Shown piece by piece: positions 29,380 to 37,510 of a DNA stretch of 37,510 nucleotides (positions within the stretch are counted from its first letter, which is position 1; each line of letters starts with the position of its first letter). The position numbers were made by a program, and so were the translations under genes. Under the pieces are notes generated by a model. That model was not told the DNA's origin and did no database searches. It worked only from the letters and a program-made list of their open reading frames with translations. The stretch is from Deltaproteobacteria bacterium (GTDB lineage: Bacteria; Desulfobacterota; Desulfomonilia; UBA1062), in NCBI GenBank assembly GCA_029574005.1, contig JAKQBR010000080.1, positions 1 through 37,510 of the forward strand, in the 5' to 3' direction.

Positions 29380-31329
29380 TCAGCGGTTCTCGGTGATCTC
29401 GAGCCCTATGGTGGTGTCCCCGGTGGCGCGGAACTTCAGGTCGCAGCGCCGCTCGACAGGGGGGGCGGCCTCGCCTTTCCAGACCCGGATGATGTTCACC
29501 TTGTCGCCGACACGCTGCAGCACCTCATAGCGGTCGTTGTTGGAGAAGTAGGCCGCCGTGGCCCTGGTCTCCGCCTGGGTACGGATCCACAGGTCCGGCA
29601 TGACCTCGCCTTTCTTCAAACGGAAGATATACCGGCCGGGCTTGTAGATGGCATAATCCGTGGGCACATCGCCGAACTTGGCCGCCAAGCCTCTCCAGTG
29701 CTGGATCTCCTTCTCCTTTTCCGGCGGCAGGGCCTTGGCGTTGTCCATCATCTGCTTGAAGATCGTATTTCTGGTACGCGGGCTGTACCTGGCGGCGGTC
29801 TCATAATAGTACATGCGGTACTTGTTGTCGGCCTTGGGGGCCTGTGCGAGGATTACATCGCCGATGGGGTCGCCCAGCTTGGCGTTGATGGCCACCGCAA
29901 CGTCGAAGTACTTGAGCGCCGGGTCCAGCGCGCCCGCCTTGACCGACTCGGCCCCCTTGTCGAAGGGCCGCTGGGCGATCGCCCCGGTGGCGCCCAGGAA
30001 ATAGTCGGCCTTGAGGTAGTTTTCCTTGGCGGTGTCGACCGCGCCCTTGTCCAGCGACATGAGCGCGATCTCGCCGGCGTTCTCGTAGATCTGCGCAATG
30101 CGCGGCCCCATCTTGGGCTCGAGCTTGTAGGCGCTGAAGAACCGCTCCTGGGCGCGCTGGAGATCGCCGCGCTGATAGTAGTACTGCCCGACGATGAAAT
30201 GGTTCTCGGCGTTCTCCGGGTCCTGCATCAAGGCCAGGTCATAGGCCTGGTCGGCCTCGGCGAACTTCTTCTCACGCGCGAAGCCGCGCGCGGCCTTCAT
30301 ATAATCCTTGCCCTCGATCGGCAGGTCCTCCGGGATGACCTGGGTATCGAGCACGGCCAGGTTGACTTTGGGCGGCATGTCGCGGGTGATGCGCACGCGC
30401 ACGGCGATGTTCTTGCGGCGCTTGAAACGCATCTGGAAGGCCGAACCGGCCGGCACCTGCTCGATCACCAACCCGTAGAAGCCGTTCGTGGTCGTGATCC
30501 ATCCGGGCTCATAGGACTGGCCGGTATGCAGGCCGATCTCCAGGTCCTTTTCGAAGCGCGCCTTGCCGGGCAGGACGCCGACCACGTCGAGCCGGTCGCC
30601 GTTCTTGATCTGGGCGTCCCATTTGAAGACCGTTATGGTCCCGCTGTCCCGGTCGATATCGGCATCGGTGAACGTGCGGTCGAAGACCACCTCCGGGGCC
30701 GTCCTGGGGAAGGCCTTATCCACCAGCTCGGGCCCGGCGACCTGGACGGCCTTCTGGCGGTAGGTCTGCCGCAGCGCGGGCGTGGCGAGCGCCATCTGCA
30801 GATACAGCTTGGCCACCGCATGGCGGTCCGATTCCGTGACGGCATATTGCAGCGCCTTCTCGGCGTAGTCGATCTTCCTGGTCTGGTCTGTGGCCTTCTG
30901 GGCCAGCCTCAGGTAAAAGCGCTGGGCGCCCCTGAGGGTGGGGTCATACTGCATGGCCTGATCAAAGGCCTGCCGGGCCTCCTCCAGGCGGTTAATTTCA
31001 AGCAGGGCGCTCGAGGTCTTCTTATAGAGCGCCACGACCTCCACCTTCTGCGCGGGCTTGAGCCTGATGACGGCATCGAAGCCCTGTCTGGCTTTTTCAT
31101 AATCGCCCTGCTCCAGGCAGAGTGTGGCCAGCAGCCAGTTGGCGTCGAAGTCATCCGGGTTGCGGCTCAGCCAGTTCTCAAGGGTGTTGACGGCCAGCGC
31201 GCGTTTGCCGGCCTTGGCATAGGCATTGGCCTTCTGGACCTCTTTGCCGGCCGCCCAGACGACTGGCGCGCCGACACAAAGAGACAGGGCCAAAAGCAAC
31301 AGGACCATGCGTGACATCAAAGCCTTCAT
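29380..31329 (-). CDS. Exported TPR-repeat protein
   Basis: Signal peptide MKALMSRMVLLLLALSLCVGAPVVWAAGK; TPR-like repeats; 650 aa. Confidence 0.82.
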   Translation of the reverse strand: MKALMSRMVLLLLALSLCVGAPVVWAAGKEVQKANAYAKAGKRALAVNTLENWLSRNPDDFDANWLLATLCLEQGDYEKARQGFDAVIRLKPAQKVEVVALYKKTSSALLEINRLEEARQAFDQAMQYDPTLRGAQRFYLRLAQKATDQTRKIDYAEKALQYAVTESDRHAVAKLYLQMALATPALRQTYRQKAVQVAGPELVDKAFPRTAPEVVFDRTFTDADIDRDSGTITVFKWDAQIKNGDRLDVVGVLPGKARFEKDLEIGLHTGQSYEPGWITTTNGFYGLVIEQVPAGSAFQMRFKRRKNIAVRVRITRDMPPKVNLAVLDTQVIPEDLPIEGKDYMKAARGFAREKKFAEADQAYDLALMQDPENAENHFIVGQYYYQRGDLQRAQERFFSAYKLEPKMGPRIAQIYENAGEIALMSLDKGAVDTAKENYLKADYFLGATGAIAQRPFDKGAESVKAGALDPALKYFDVAVAINAKLGDPIGDVILAQAPKADNKYRMYYYETAARYSPRTRNTIFKQMMDNAKALPPEKEKEIQHWRGLAAKFGDVPTDYAIYKPGRYIFRLKKGEVMPDLWIRTQAETRATAAYFSNNDRYEVLQRVGDKVNIIRVWKGEAAPPVERRCDLKFRATGDTTIGLEITENR

Positions 31330-31467
31330 CAGTTCCACCCCTCGCAAAATCTGTATCGTGCCGCAATATCCGCATCGTCATTTTAGCGCCGGGAAATAAG
31401 AGTTTGGCGGAATTTTGACGGAAAGAGGGGGCCCTCTGCGAAACTGAAAAGATTGATGGCAAAGCGG

Positions 31468-31740
31468 CTAGGGGCGATAAACCTTGCTTCGATGTCTGAT
31501 GCGCAGGACCAATATCGTTATTACCGTATCCTCTATCTTACAGATTATACGCCAGTCGCCGACGCGATATTTCCAGAACTCACCCAATCTGGAACCATGC
31601 AAAGCCTGGCCGATCTTGCGTGGATCATCAAGTTGAGCGACTCTTTCATGTAAGAAACTGAGAATCCGATGGGCAACCGGCTTATCGAGCCGGTCTAGGT
31701 CCCGCACGGGTGCAGGATCAAACTCAATCTTCCATGCCAT
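31468..31740 (-). CDS. RelE/ParE-family toxin
   Basis: WKIEFDPAPVRDLDRLDKPVAHRILSFLHERV...LHGSRLGEFWKYRVGDWRIICKIEDTVITILVLRIRHRSKVY. Confidence 0.93.
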   Translation of the reverse strand: MAWKIEFDPAPVRDLDRLDKPVAHRILSFLHERVAQLDDPRKIGQALHGSRLGEFWKYRVGDWRIICKIEDTVITILVLRIRHRSKVYRP

Positions 31741-31948
31741 GACGTTTCATTACGTCTTCTAGTGAAATGGTTTTCTTACTGCCTTTCCGGATTTCTTCCA
31801 GACGTTTTTCAGCCAGGTAAACATCTTCCAGGTCGTCAATATATTCCAGGATTGCCTGCCTGGCATAATAGGTTTTCGTACGTCCGGTAGCTTTAGCCAG
31901 GGCTTCAAGCCGGTCTTCAATTTCTGAGGGAAGTCGGATAGCAAGCAT
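31724..31948 (-). CDS. Ribbon-helix-helix RelB-like antitoxin
   Basis: MLAIRLPSEIEDRLEALAKATGRTKTYYARQAILEYIDDLEDVYLAEKRLEEIRKG; overlaps toxin start by 17 nt. Confidence 0.9.
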   Translation of the reverse strand: MLAIRLPSEIEDRLEALAKATGRTKTYYARQAILEYIDDLEDVYLAEKRLEEIRKGSKKTISLEDVMKRHGMED

Positions 31949-32081
31949 AATCTACCTCCGTGATATATGTGTATAGCATATCGGGAGAAAGCGTCAATCC
32001 CGAGAACGGTAGGGTTTGCCAATGGAGGTTATTCTTTGCCTACTTGACAGCCGCCAAGCGCTATGGGAGGTTCCAGGGCAC

Positions 32082-33524
32082 ATGGCTAAGCTACAGGGTT
32101 TCAAGCATCGGTGGGATTCTCAAGGCGGATACCGCGAGTTTTTTGTCCTGGCCTTCCCCCTGATCCTGAGCACGGCCTCGTGGTCGATCCAGAACTTCGT
32201 GGAGCGCATGTTCCTGACCTGGTACTCGCCCGAGGCCATCGCGGCCGCCACCCCGGCCGGCATCCTCAACTTCACGCTCATGAGCCTTTTCATCGGCACG
32301 GCCAGCTACGTGGGCACCTTCGTGGCCCAGTACCACGGCGCCGGGGCGCAGCAGCGCATCGGTCCGGCGGTCTGGCAGGGCATCTATGTCTCGCTCTTAG
32401 GCGCTGTGCTGATCATGGCCTGCATCCCGCTGGCCGCTCCGGTCTTCACCTTTATCGGCCATGACGAGATCGTGCGGCGCTATGAGATCGAATACTTCCA
32501 GATCCTGTGCCTGGCGGCCTTTCCGGTCATCGCCTCGTCGGCCATGGCCGGTTTTTTCTCCGGCCTCGGGCGTCCCTGGCCCGTGATGTGGATCAACACC
32601 CTGACCACGGGGGTCAGTCTGCTGAGCGGCTATACGATGATCTTCGGCCGCTGGGGCAGCCCTGAACTGGGCATCCGCGGCGCGGCCATCGCCATGATCA
32701 TATCCGGCACCTTTTCATTTCTGTGCTACCTGGCCTTGATCCTGCGCCGCGCTGAGGCACGGGAATATGATACCCGGTCAGGCTTCCGCTTCGACCGGCC
32801 GCTCTTTACCCGCATCCTCAGGTTCGGCTTTCCTTCCGGCCTGCAGTTCTGCCTGGACATGGCCGGGTTCACCATATTCGTGCTCCTGATCGGCCGGCTC
32901 GGCACCGCGGCCCTGGCCGCCACCAATATCGCCTTCAACATCAACACCCTGGCCTTCATGCCCATGCTGGGTTCCGGGGTGGCGGTCTCGGTGCTGGTGG
33001 GGCAGTACCTGGGCATGGACCGGCCCGACCTGGCAAAGAAGAGCACCTATACGGGGTTGAAGATCACCGTGGTCTACATGGGGTTCATCGCCGCACTCTA
33101 CGTGCTGGTCCCGCATGTCTTCGTGGATGCCTTCACCCATCGTTCCCAGACCGCCGAGATGGCGGCCATCGGTGACTTGACCGTGGTGCTGCTGCGCTTT
33201 GTGGCCCTGTACTCGCTCTTTGACGGGCTGAGCATCATCATTGCCTCGGCCTTGAAGGGCGCGGGCGATACGCGCTTTGTCATGCTGGCCAATGTTCTGC
33301 TCTCCGGCCTCATGGTGGTCCCCACCTATATCATTGTCATGCACCTCAAGGGCGGCATCATCCCCTGCTGGAGCATTGCTACCGCGTATATCATGGGCCT
33401 GGGCAGCATATTCTTCCTGCGCTTCCGGGCCGGCAAATGGATGAGCATGCGCGTGATCGAACCGCACGTCGCGGCCCTGCCGCCCGGCTGCGCCGAATGC
33501 CCGGATGCGCGGATCGAGCTGTGA
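32082..33524 (+). CDS. MATE-family efflux transporter
   Basis: YREFFVLAFPLILSTASWSIQNFVERMFLTWYSPEAIAAATPAG...; about 12 hydrophobic segments. ORF track start 32016 probably upstream of the true start. Confidence 0.92.
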   Translation: MAKLQGFKHRWDSQGGYREFFVLAFPLILSTASWSIQNFVERMFLTWYSPEAIAAATPAGILNFTLMSLFIGTASYVGTFVAQYHGAGAQQRIGPAVWQGIYVSLLGAVLIMACIPLAAPVFTFIGHDEIVRRYEIEYFQILCLAAFPVIASSAMAGFFSGLGRPWPVMWINTLTTGVSLLSGYTMIFGRWGSPELGIRGAAIAMIISGTFSFLCYLALILRRAEAREYDTRSGFRFDRPLFTRILRFGFPSGLQFCLDMAGFTIFVLLIGRLGTAALAATNIAFNINTLAFMPMLGSGVAVSVLVGQYLGMDRPDLAKKSTYTGLKITVVYMGFIAALYVLVPHVFVDAFTHRSQTAEMAAIGDLTVVLLRFVALYSLFDGLSIIIASALKGAGDTRFVMLANVLLSGLMVVPTYIIVMHLKGGIIPCWSIATAYIMGLGSIFFLRFRAGKWMSMRVIEPHVAALPPGCAECPDARIEL

Positions 33525-33758
33525 AGCGCATAGCGCGCATGCAACCCTGTACGAAACTCATCCAGGAGCGCCCCATGCAGCCGCAACCAGCCACTGGTTG
33601 TCATGTATTATCCAGATATCTTTGGTGATAGAGCCAATCATGGCATTATTTTGCTTACCATGGAAAACATTTCCCTATCTTGTTCTAGAAAAACCCTGTA
33701 AGTTGTCTTCTGTTTTATTACAAGGCAAGGGGAAAAAATCGATAACACCATAGGCCTT

Positions 33759-33842
33759 GATGGAGATCCCCTTGGCCTTAAAGAAATCGATTGCCGGGCG
33801 GTAACCAAGGCGGGCGGCCTGTTCGAGATCTGCAACGGCCTC
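33759..33842 (-). pseudogene. Relic 3' end of a TPR paralog of the gene at 35813-36463
   Basis: 84-nt block aligned without gaps to 35816-35899, 7 mismatches by eye; encodes EAVADLEQAARLGYRPAIDFFKAKGISI vs EAIADLEQAARLGYRPAIDFFKAKGIAI. Confidence 0.75.
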
Positions 33843-33886
33843 GATTTATTTTCAGAAGGAATCATGCATCAGCAGGCGCCAGTCAT

Positions 33887-33961
33887 CGAGGACATGGCCC
33901 GCGCCTACGATGGAATGGGGCGTTTATGGATTGTAACGTAGGAGCGGTCCATGCCCGCGAC
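33887..33961. repeat. Degenerate REP/REPIN-like inverted repeat, copy 1
   Basis: CGAGGACATGGCCCGCGCCTAC ... GGCGTTTATGG ... GTAGGAGCGGTCCATGCCCGCGAC. Confidence 0.75.
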
Positions 33962-34017
33962 ATATCGTTCTCTGCCGGGGATAAAAACCTTGTTCGCACA
34001 AAATACGCTTATTTGAT

Positions 34018-34064
34018 TTTTATGCATGCTATGTCGATAAATATTCGACATAGCATGCATAAAA
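34018..34064. promoter_or_regulatory. 20-bp perfect inverted repeat upstream of abiEi, candidate autoregulatory operator
   Basis: TTTTATGCATGCTATGTCGA (34018-34037) taaatat TCGACATAGCATGCATAAAA (34045-34064); 75 nt upstream of the GTG start at 34139. Confidence 0.65.
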
Positions 34065-34138
34065 TGCTAGACAGATAACACACCAACCTTGGGTGCAACG
34101 TTTTTCAGCCGCTGCGATCTACAAAGACAGGAGGCAGA

Positions 34139-34810
34139 GTGCTGTCAACGATCGAACAGATCAGGAAGGGTATAGATCGGGAAGAGTTCGACTATCAGGT
34201 GCTCATTACCACCCTGAAGGGATACTCCCGGCCTAGAGATAAAATAACTGCTCTCCTGAGGGCGGGACAGATCATACGGGTCAGGAAGGGCCTGTACATC
34301 TTTGGTCCTGACTACAGGAGAAGACCATACTCACGGGAAATCCTGGCGAATCTGATCTATGGTCCTTCGTACATCTCCCTGGAATATGCCCTGTCCTACC
34401 ACGGTCTCATTCCGGAACGGGTCGAAACCCTGACCTCTGTTACCACAGGACGGACAAGGACATTCACATCTCCTGTCGGGGTGTTCACCTACCACATGAC
34501 ACCGCTCCCTGCATTCCAGACAGGCATGACAAGAGTCGAGCTGGATGATGGAGGGGCCTTCCTCATGGCCACTCCGGAGAAGGCACTTGTAGACAAGATA
34601 TTCGCTGATCGCACATCGGAGATACGAACCATCAAGGGACTCGAAACATACCTATTCGATGACCTTCGTATAGATCAGGACCTCTTCGACAAGCTCAACC
34701 GGAGCGATATGAACGATTATGTGAATCGCTACGCATCATCCAAGCTGCAACTCCTGGGCAGCCTTCTCCGAAGGCATCAAAGACAGGAGCGTGAGGAAAA
34801 TCATGCATGA
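34139..34810 (+). CDS. AbiEi-family antitoxin (type IV TA)
   Basis: N-terminal wHTH (FDYQVLITTLKGYSRPRDKITALLRAGQIIRVRKGLYIFG), SYISLEYALSYHGLIPERVETLTSVTTGRTRTF, ATPEKALVDKIF; overlaps the AbiEii gene. Confidence 0.92.
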   Translation: MLSTIEQIRKGIDREEFDYQVLITTLKGYSRPRDKITALLRAGQIIRVRKGLYIFGPDYRRRPYSREILANLIYGPSYISLEYALSYHGLIPERVETLTSVTTGRTRTFTSPVGVFTYHMTPLPAFQTGMTRVELDDGGAFLMATPEKALVDKIFADRTSEIRTIKGLETYLFDDLRIDQDLFDKLNRSDMNDYVNRYASSKLQLLGSLLRRHQRQEREENHA

Positions 34811-35669
34811 AGCCGTAATACAGATGCTGCGGAAGTATCCTTTAAACAGGCTTGAGGACTACACCAAGGCACTTCGGGAAATAATCCAGGAGATCGCCCT
34901 ACTGGGCCTGTGGAGGGGCAAATTCTTCGACAAGGCGGCCTTCTATGGAGGTACGGCACTCAGGATTCTTTATGGCCTAGACAGGTTCTCGGAGGATCTC
35001 GATTTCACTCTCCTCCAACCCCTGGATGATTTCGATCTAGGTTCATTTGGATCACATCTGGAGAAGGAACTGAAGGGATTCGGGTTCGAAATGTACGTTG
35101 AACAGAAGAATAGAGCCGCCAAGAGCCCCGTGCAATCGGCCTTCCTGAAGGCTGAAACCTTCAGTCAGATGCTTGTTATCGAGACCGGAGAGGAGATCCT
35201 CAGGCAAATCCCCAAAGGGCAAATGATCAAAATCAAGCTGGAGGTAGACACGAACCCTCCACCGGACTTCTCCACGGAGACGAGATATCTGCTGACACCT
35301 GTACCATTCCCGGTGCGAACCGTTACCTTGCCGGATCTCTTTGCAGGCAAGATGCATGCTGTACTGTTCAGGAGATGGCAGACACGGGTAAAGGGGAGGG
35401 ACTGGTACGATCTGGTGTGGTACCTATCTCATCATCCCGAGTTGCACCTCCACCATCTTGAGGAGAGAATGAGGCAAACAGGCGACTGGGACAGCACCGA
35501 GGAACTGACCGAGCCGGAATTCTTCAGCGTTCTGCATTCAACTATTGATGCCCTGGACATAAACAAGGCCCGAAAAGAGGTAGCACCTTTTGTCAAGGAC
35601 CCGGAAATGCTGTCGATATGGTCCAGGGAATTTTTTCATGATATCGTTTCCAGGATAAAGGTGGCATGA
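34791..35669 (+). CDS. AbiEii/AbiGii-family nucleotidyltransferase toxin
   Basis: AFYGGTALRILYGLDRFSEDLDFTL, LPDLFAGKMHAVLFRRWQTRVKGRDWYDLVWYL. Confidence 0.94.
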   Translation: MRKIMHEAVIQMLRKYPLNRLEDYTKALREIIQEIALLGLWRGKFFDKAAFYGGTALRILYGLDRFSEDLDFTLLQPLDDFDLGSFGSHLEKELKGFGFEMYVEQKNRAAKSPVQSAFLKAETFSQMLVIETGEEILRQIPKGQMIKIKLEVDTNPPPDFSTETRYLLTPVPFPVRTVTLPDLFAGKMHAVLFRRWQTRVKGRDWYDLVWYLSHHPELHLHHLEERMRQTGDWDSTEELTEPEFFSVLHSTIDALDINKARKEVAPFVKDPEMLSIWSREFFHDIVSRIKVA

Positions 35670-35728
35670 TCTGGCGATTGGAATAGCAGAAGACGCCAGA
35701 CAAAAATCATCGCGGATATGGCTAAATC

Positions 35729-35809
35729 GTCGCGGGCATGGCCCGCTCCTACAATGATTGGGATTAGGCGTTTATGGTTCTTGGCGTAGGAGCGGGCCAT
35801 GCCCGCGAC
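35729..35809. repeat. REPIN-like element, copy 2 (24-bp perfect inverted repeat)
   Basis: GTCGCGGGCATGGCCCGCTCCTAC (35729-35752), 33-nt spacer, GTAGGAGCGGGCCATGCCCGCGAC (35786-35809). Confidence 0.85.
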
Positions 35810-35812
35810 AAA

Positions 35813-36463
35813 CTAGATGGCGATGCCCTTGGCCTTGAAGAAATCGATTGCCGGGCGGTAACCCAGGCGGGCGGCCTGCTCAAGATCTGCAATGGCCTCA
35901 TCCTCCTGGCCGAGACGTTTGCGGGCCATGCCGCAGAGATAATAGAGCTTGGCGTCGCGCGGGGCCAGGGCCATGGCCTGGCGATAATCATCGATGGCCT
36001 GGTGCAGGTTGCCGATTTTTTCGTAAGTGATGGCTCGATTCAGGTATGCCCGCTCGTTGTCGGGATCGAGGCTGATGGACCGGGCAAAGGCACGCAGGGC
36101 TGCCCTGTCGTCATCTCCATTGTCGGAATGCAAGGCCAGAAACCCACGCTCGAACCACTCATGGGCTGTCAATACCTTCTGGGGTGCGGTGTTCTGCTTG
36201 CGGCGCAGCATTTTCGAAAGCAGGCCGCGAGGCTTCCGGCCTGACCGGTCCGCATCTTCTTCATCAAAAGCACGCCTTTCAGGCCCGCCGTAGTGGTCCA
36301 TCCGCAATCTGATCGGCCCGGTTTCCACGTCGACCCAGGCATCTTCAGAAGGGCGGTAGAAGCGTTTTACTTTGCGCAACCGGATCAGCTCGTCAAGCGT
36401 GACATCATCGACGAGGCCCTCATGACTGTTCCCGTATTGGACACGAACCAGGGTATATTCCAT
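35813..36463 (-). CDS. TPR-containing protein with N-terminal 'VRVQYGN...DELIRLRKVKRFYRPSEDAWVDV' module
   Basis: Three TPR units (ERAYLNRAITYEKIGNLHQAIDDYRQAMALAPRDAKLYYLCGMARKRLGQEDEAIADLEQAARLG). Confidence 0.85.
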   Translation of the reverse strand: MEYTLVRVQYGNSHEGLVDDVTLDELIRLRKVKRFYRPSEDAWVDVETGPIRLRMDHYGGPERRAFDEEDADRSGRKPRGLLSKMLRRKQNTAPQKVLTAHEWFERGFLALHSDNGDDDRAALRAFARSISLDPDNERAYLNRAITYEKIGNLHQAIDDYRQAMALAPRDAKLYYLCGMARKRLGQEDEAIADLEQAARLGYRPAIDFFKAKGIAI

Positions 36464-36676
36464 AGCAGTTACCGCCCATTATTCAATAACACTATAATAA
36501 TAACCGCTTGCCCGGAGTCAAGGATAAATTTTACTATGACACTGGAGGAGTTATGCAATTGCCTCGTAACTTACTTTCTCTTATGACTGAACTTGATTTC
36601 CAGCCGCATGCCTCTATACAATCATCACGACATGTACCAAGGCCCGGCAGCTCCATCCGATGCCTTGGCAAGGGAG

Positions 36677-37195
36677 ATGAAGATGAAAACGCTGTGCGCC
36701 TGGTGTAAGACCGAGATGGTCGCCGGCGAGAACAGGGCCGATGAACCGATCAGCCACGGGATCTGCGCGGCCTGCGCCCAGGAGATCCTCCACCTGGAGC
36801 GCGAACCGCTGCGCACCTTCCTTGGCCGTTTTCATGGGCCGGTGCTCCTGGTCGACGCCGACGGCCGGGTCATTACAGCCAATCAGGAGGGCTACGCCGC
36901 CCTGCGCAAAGCTCCTGAAAAGACCGACGGCAACCTGGGCGGCGATGTCATCAACTGCACCCATGCCCGCAAACCCGGGGGCTGCGGCAAGACCGTGCAC
37001 TGTAAGACCTGCACCATCCGCCTGAGCGTGAATGACACCCTGCTGACGGGGCGGGCGCATGTCAAGGTCCCGGCCTACATGGACCTCTACCAGATCACCG
37101 GCGAGACAACGGTCCGCTTCTTGATCACCACCGAAAAGGTCGGCGATACCGTGCTGCTGCGGATCGATGAAGCCAAACCGGAAGACAAGGAATGA
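36677..37195 (+). CDS. PAS-like protein with N-terminal CxxC zinc-finger-like motifs
   Basis: LCAWCKTEM...HGICAACAQEIL, then GPVLLVDADGRVITANQEGYAAL (PAS-like) and CGKTVHCKTCTIR. Confidence 0.75.
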   Translation: MKMKTLCAWCKTEMVAGENRADEPISHGICAACAQEILHLEREPLRTFLGRFHGPVLLVDADGRVITANQEGYAALRKAPEKTDGNLGGDVINCTHARKPGGCGKTVHCKTCTIRLSVNDTLLTGRAHVKVPAYMDLYQITGETTVRFLITTEKVGDTVLLRIDEAKPEDKE

Positions 37196-37410
37196 GCGAT
37201 GGAAAAAAGATTTGTTTCACCACCGCGCCACGGAGGGCACAGAGAAAGACAAAGCAGTCTCTGTTCCCGGCATGGCCGGGAAGCATAAATGCCTTCTCTC
37301 GTAGTCACCCACTGTGTGATTCGGTGCATCCATGCACCTCACCCTAAAGGGTGCACTGATGAGCGACGCGAAAAGTCAGCGCGAAATGTTGAGAAAAGTG
37401 GCCGCCAAAA

Positions 37411-37510
37411 AGTGTTTGACAGGGTCAAAGTATTTTTGAAAATAACAGCTGCGCCGGTGTGTTTTTGACATCAAACTATTTTTGAAAATAAATGGCGCAG
37501 AGGTGTTATT
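37411..37510. repeat. Two imperfect ~46-49-bp direct repeats running into the window edge
   Basis: GTGTTTGACAGGGTCAAAGTATTTTTGAAAATAA...GCGCCGGTGT and GTTTTTGACATCAAACTATTTTTGAAAATAA...GGCGCAGAGGTGT. Confidence 0.65.

Noticed and set aside
33638-33865. 75-aa minus-strand ORF
   Set aside because: It overlaps the TPR relic in a different frame from the true coding frame; its similarity to ORF 35764-35991 merely reflects the DNA-level paralogy.

Overview
This is a GC-rich window, probably from a deltaproteobacterium/Desulfobacterota-like anaerobe; the lineage is inferred from gene content only. It is mostly housekeeping and metabolic genes. These include two sigma-54 response regulators around an AMIN-like/TPR protein, an IHF/HU-like protein, an RsuA/RluB-type pseudouridine synthase and a multi-TM chemoreceptor. 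There is a five-tRNA array (Lys-CUU, Arg-UCG, His-GUG, Arg-UCU, Pro-UGG in coordinate order), ybeY-phoH, queD-folE2-AIRS-like-GNAT-TraB, an LpxH-like phosphoesterase, an M23 peptidase, a stomatin-like protein and an RNA methyltransferase. Further along are pgk-tpiA-secG, a four-subunit 2-oxoacid:ferredoxin oxidoreductase with ACT and ferredoxin genes, RelBE-like and AbiEi/AbiEii toxin-antitoxin modules, a MATE transporter and REP-like inverted repeats. The strongest hidden signal is a split gene at 20337-20864. An AhpD/carboxymuconolactone-decarboxylase-like ORF is interrupted by an in-frame TGA at the second position of its CxxC-xxx-H motif (CPSU-TCA-H). The TGA is followed by a 7-bp perfect hairpin with a GGUC apical loop, which is a textbook bacterial SECIS geometry. 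It is therefore probably a selenoprotein missed by standard ORF calling. It sits directly downstream of a J-domain/MinD-type ATPase fusion and a DUF166-like protein, possibly in one operon. Other notable signals are mutually exclusive hairpins in the queD leader, a 20-bp perfect palindrome upstream of abiE, a relic of a TPR paralog, and a pair of REPIN-like elements flanking the AbiE module.
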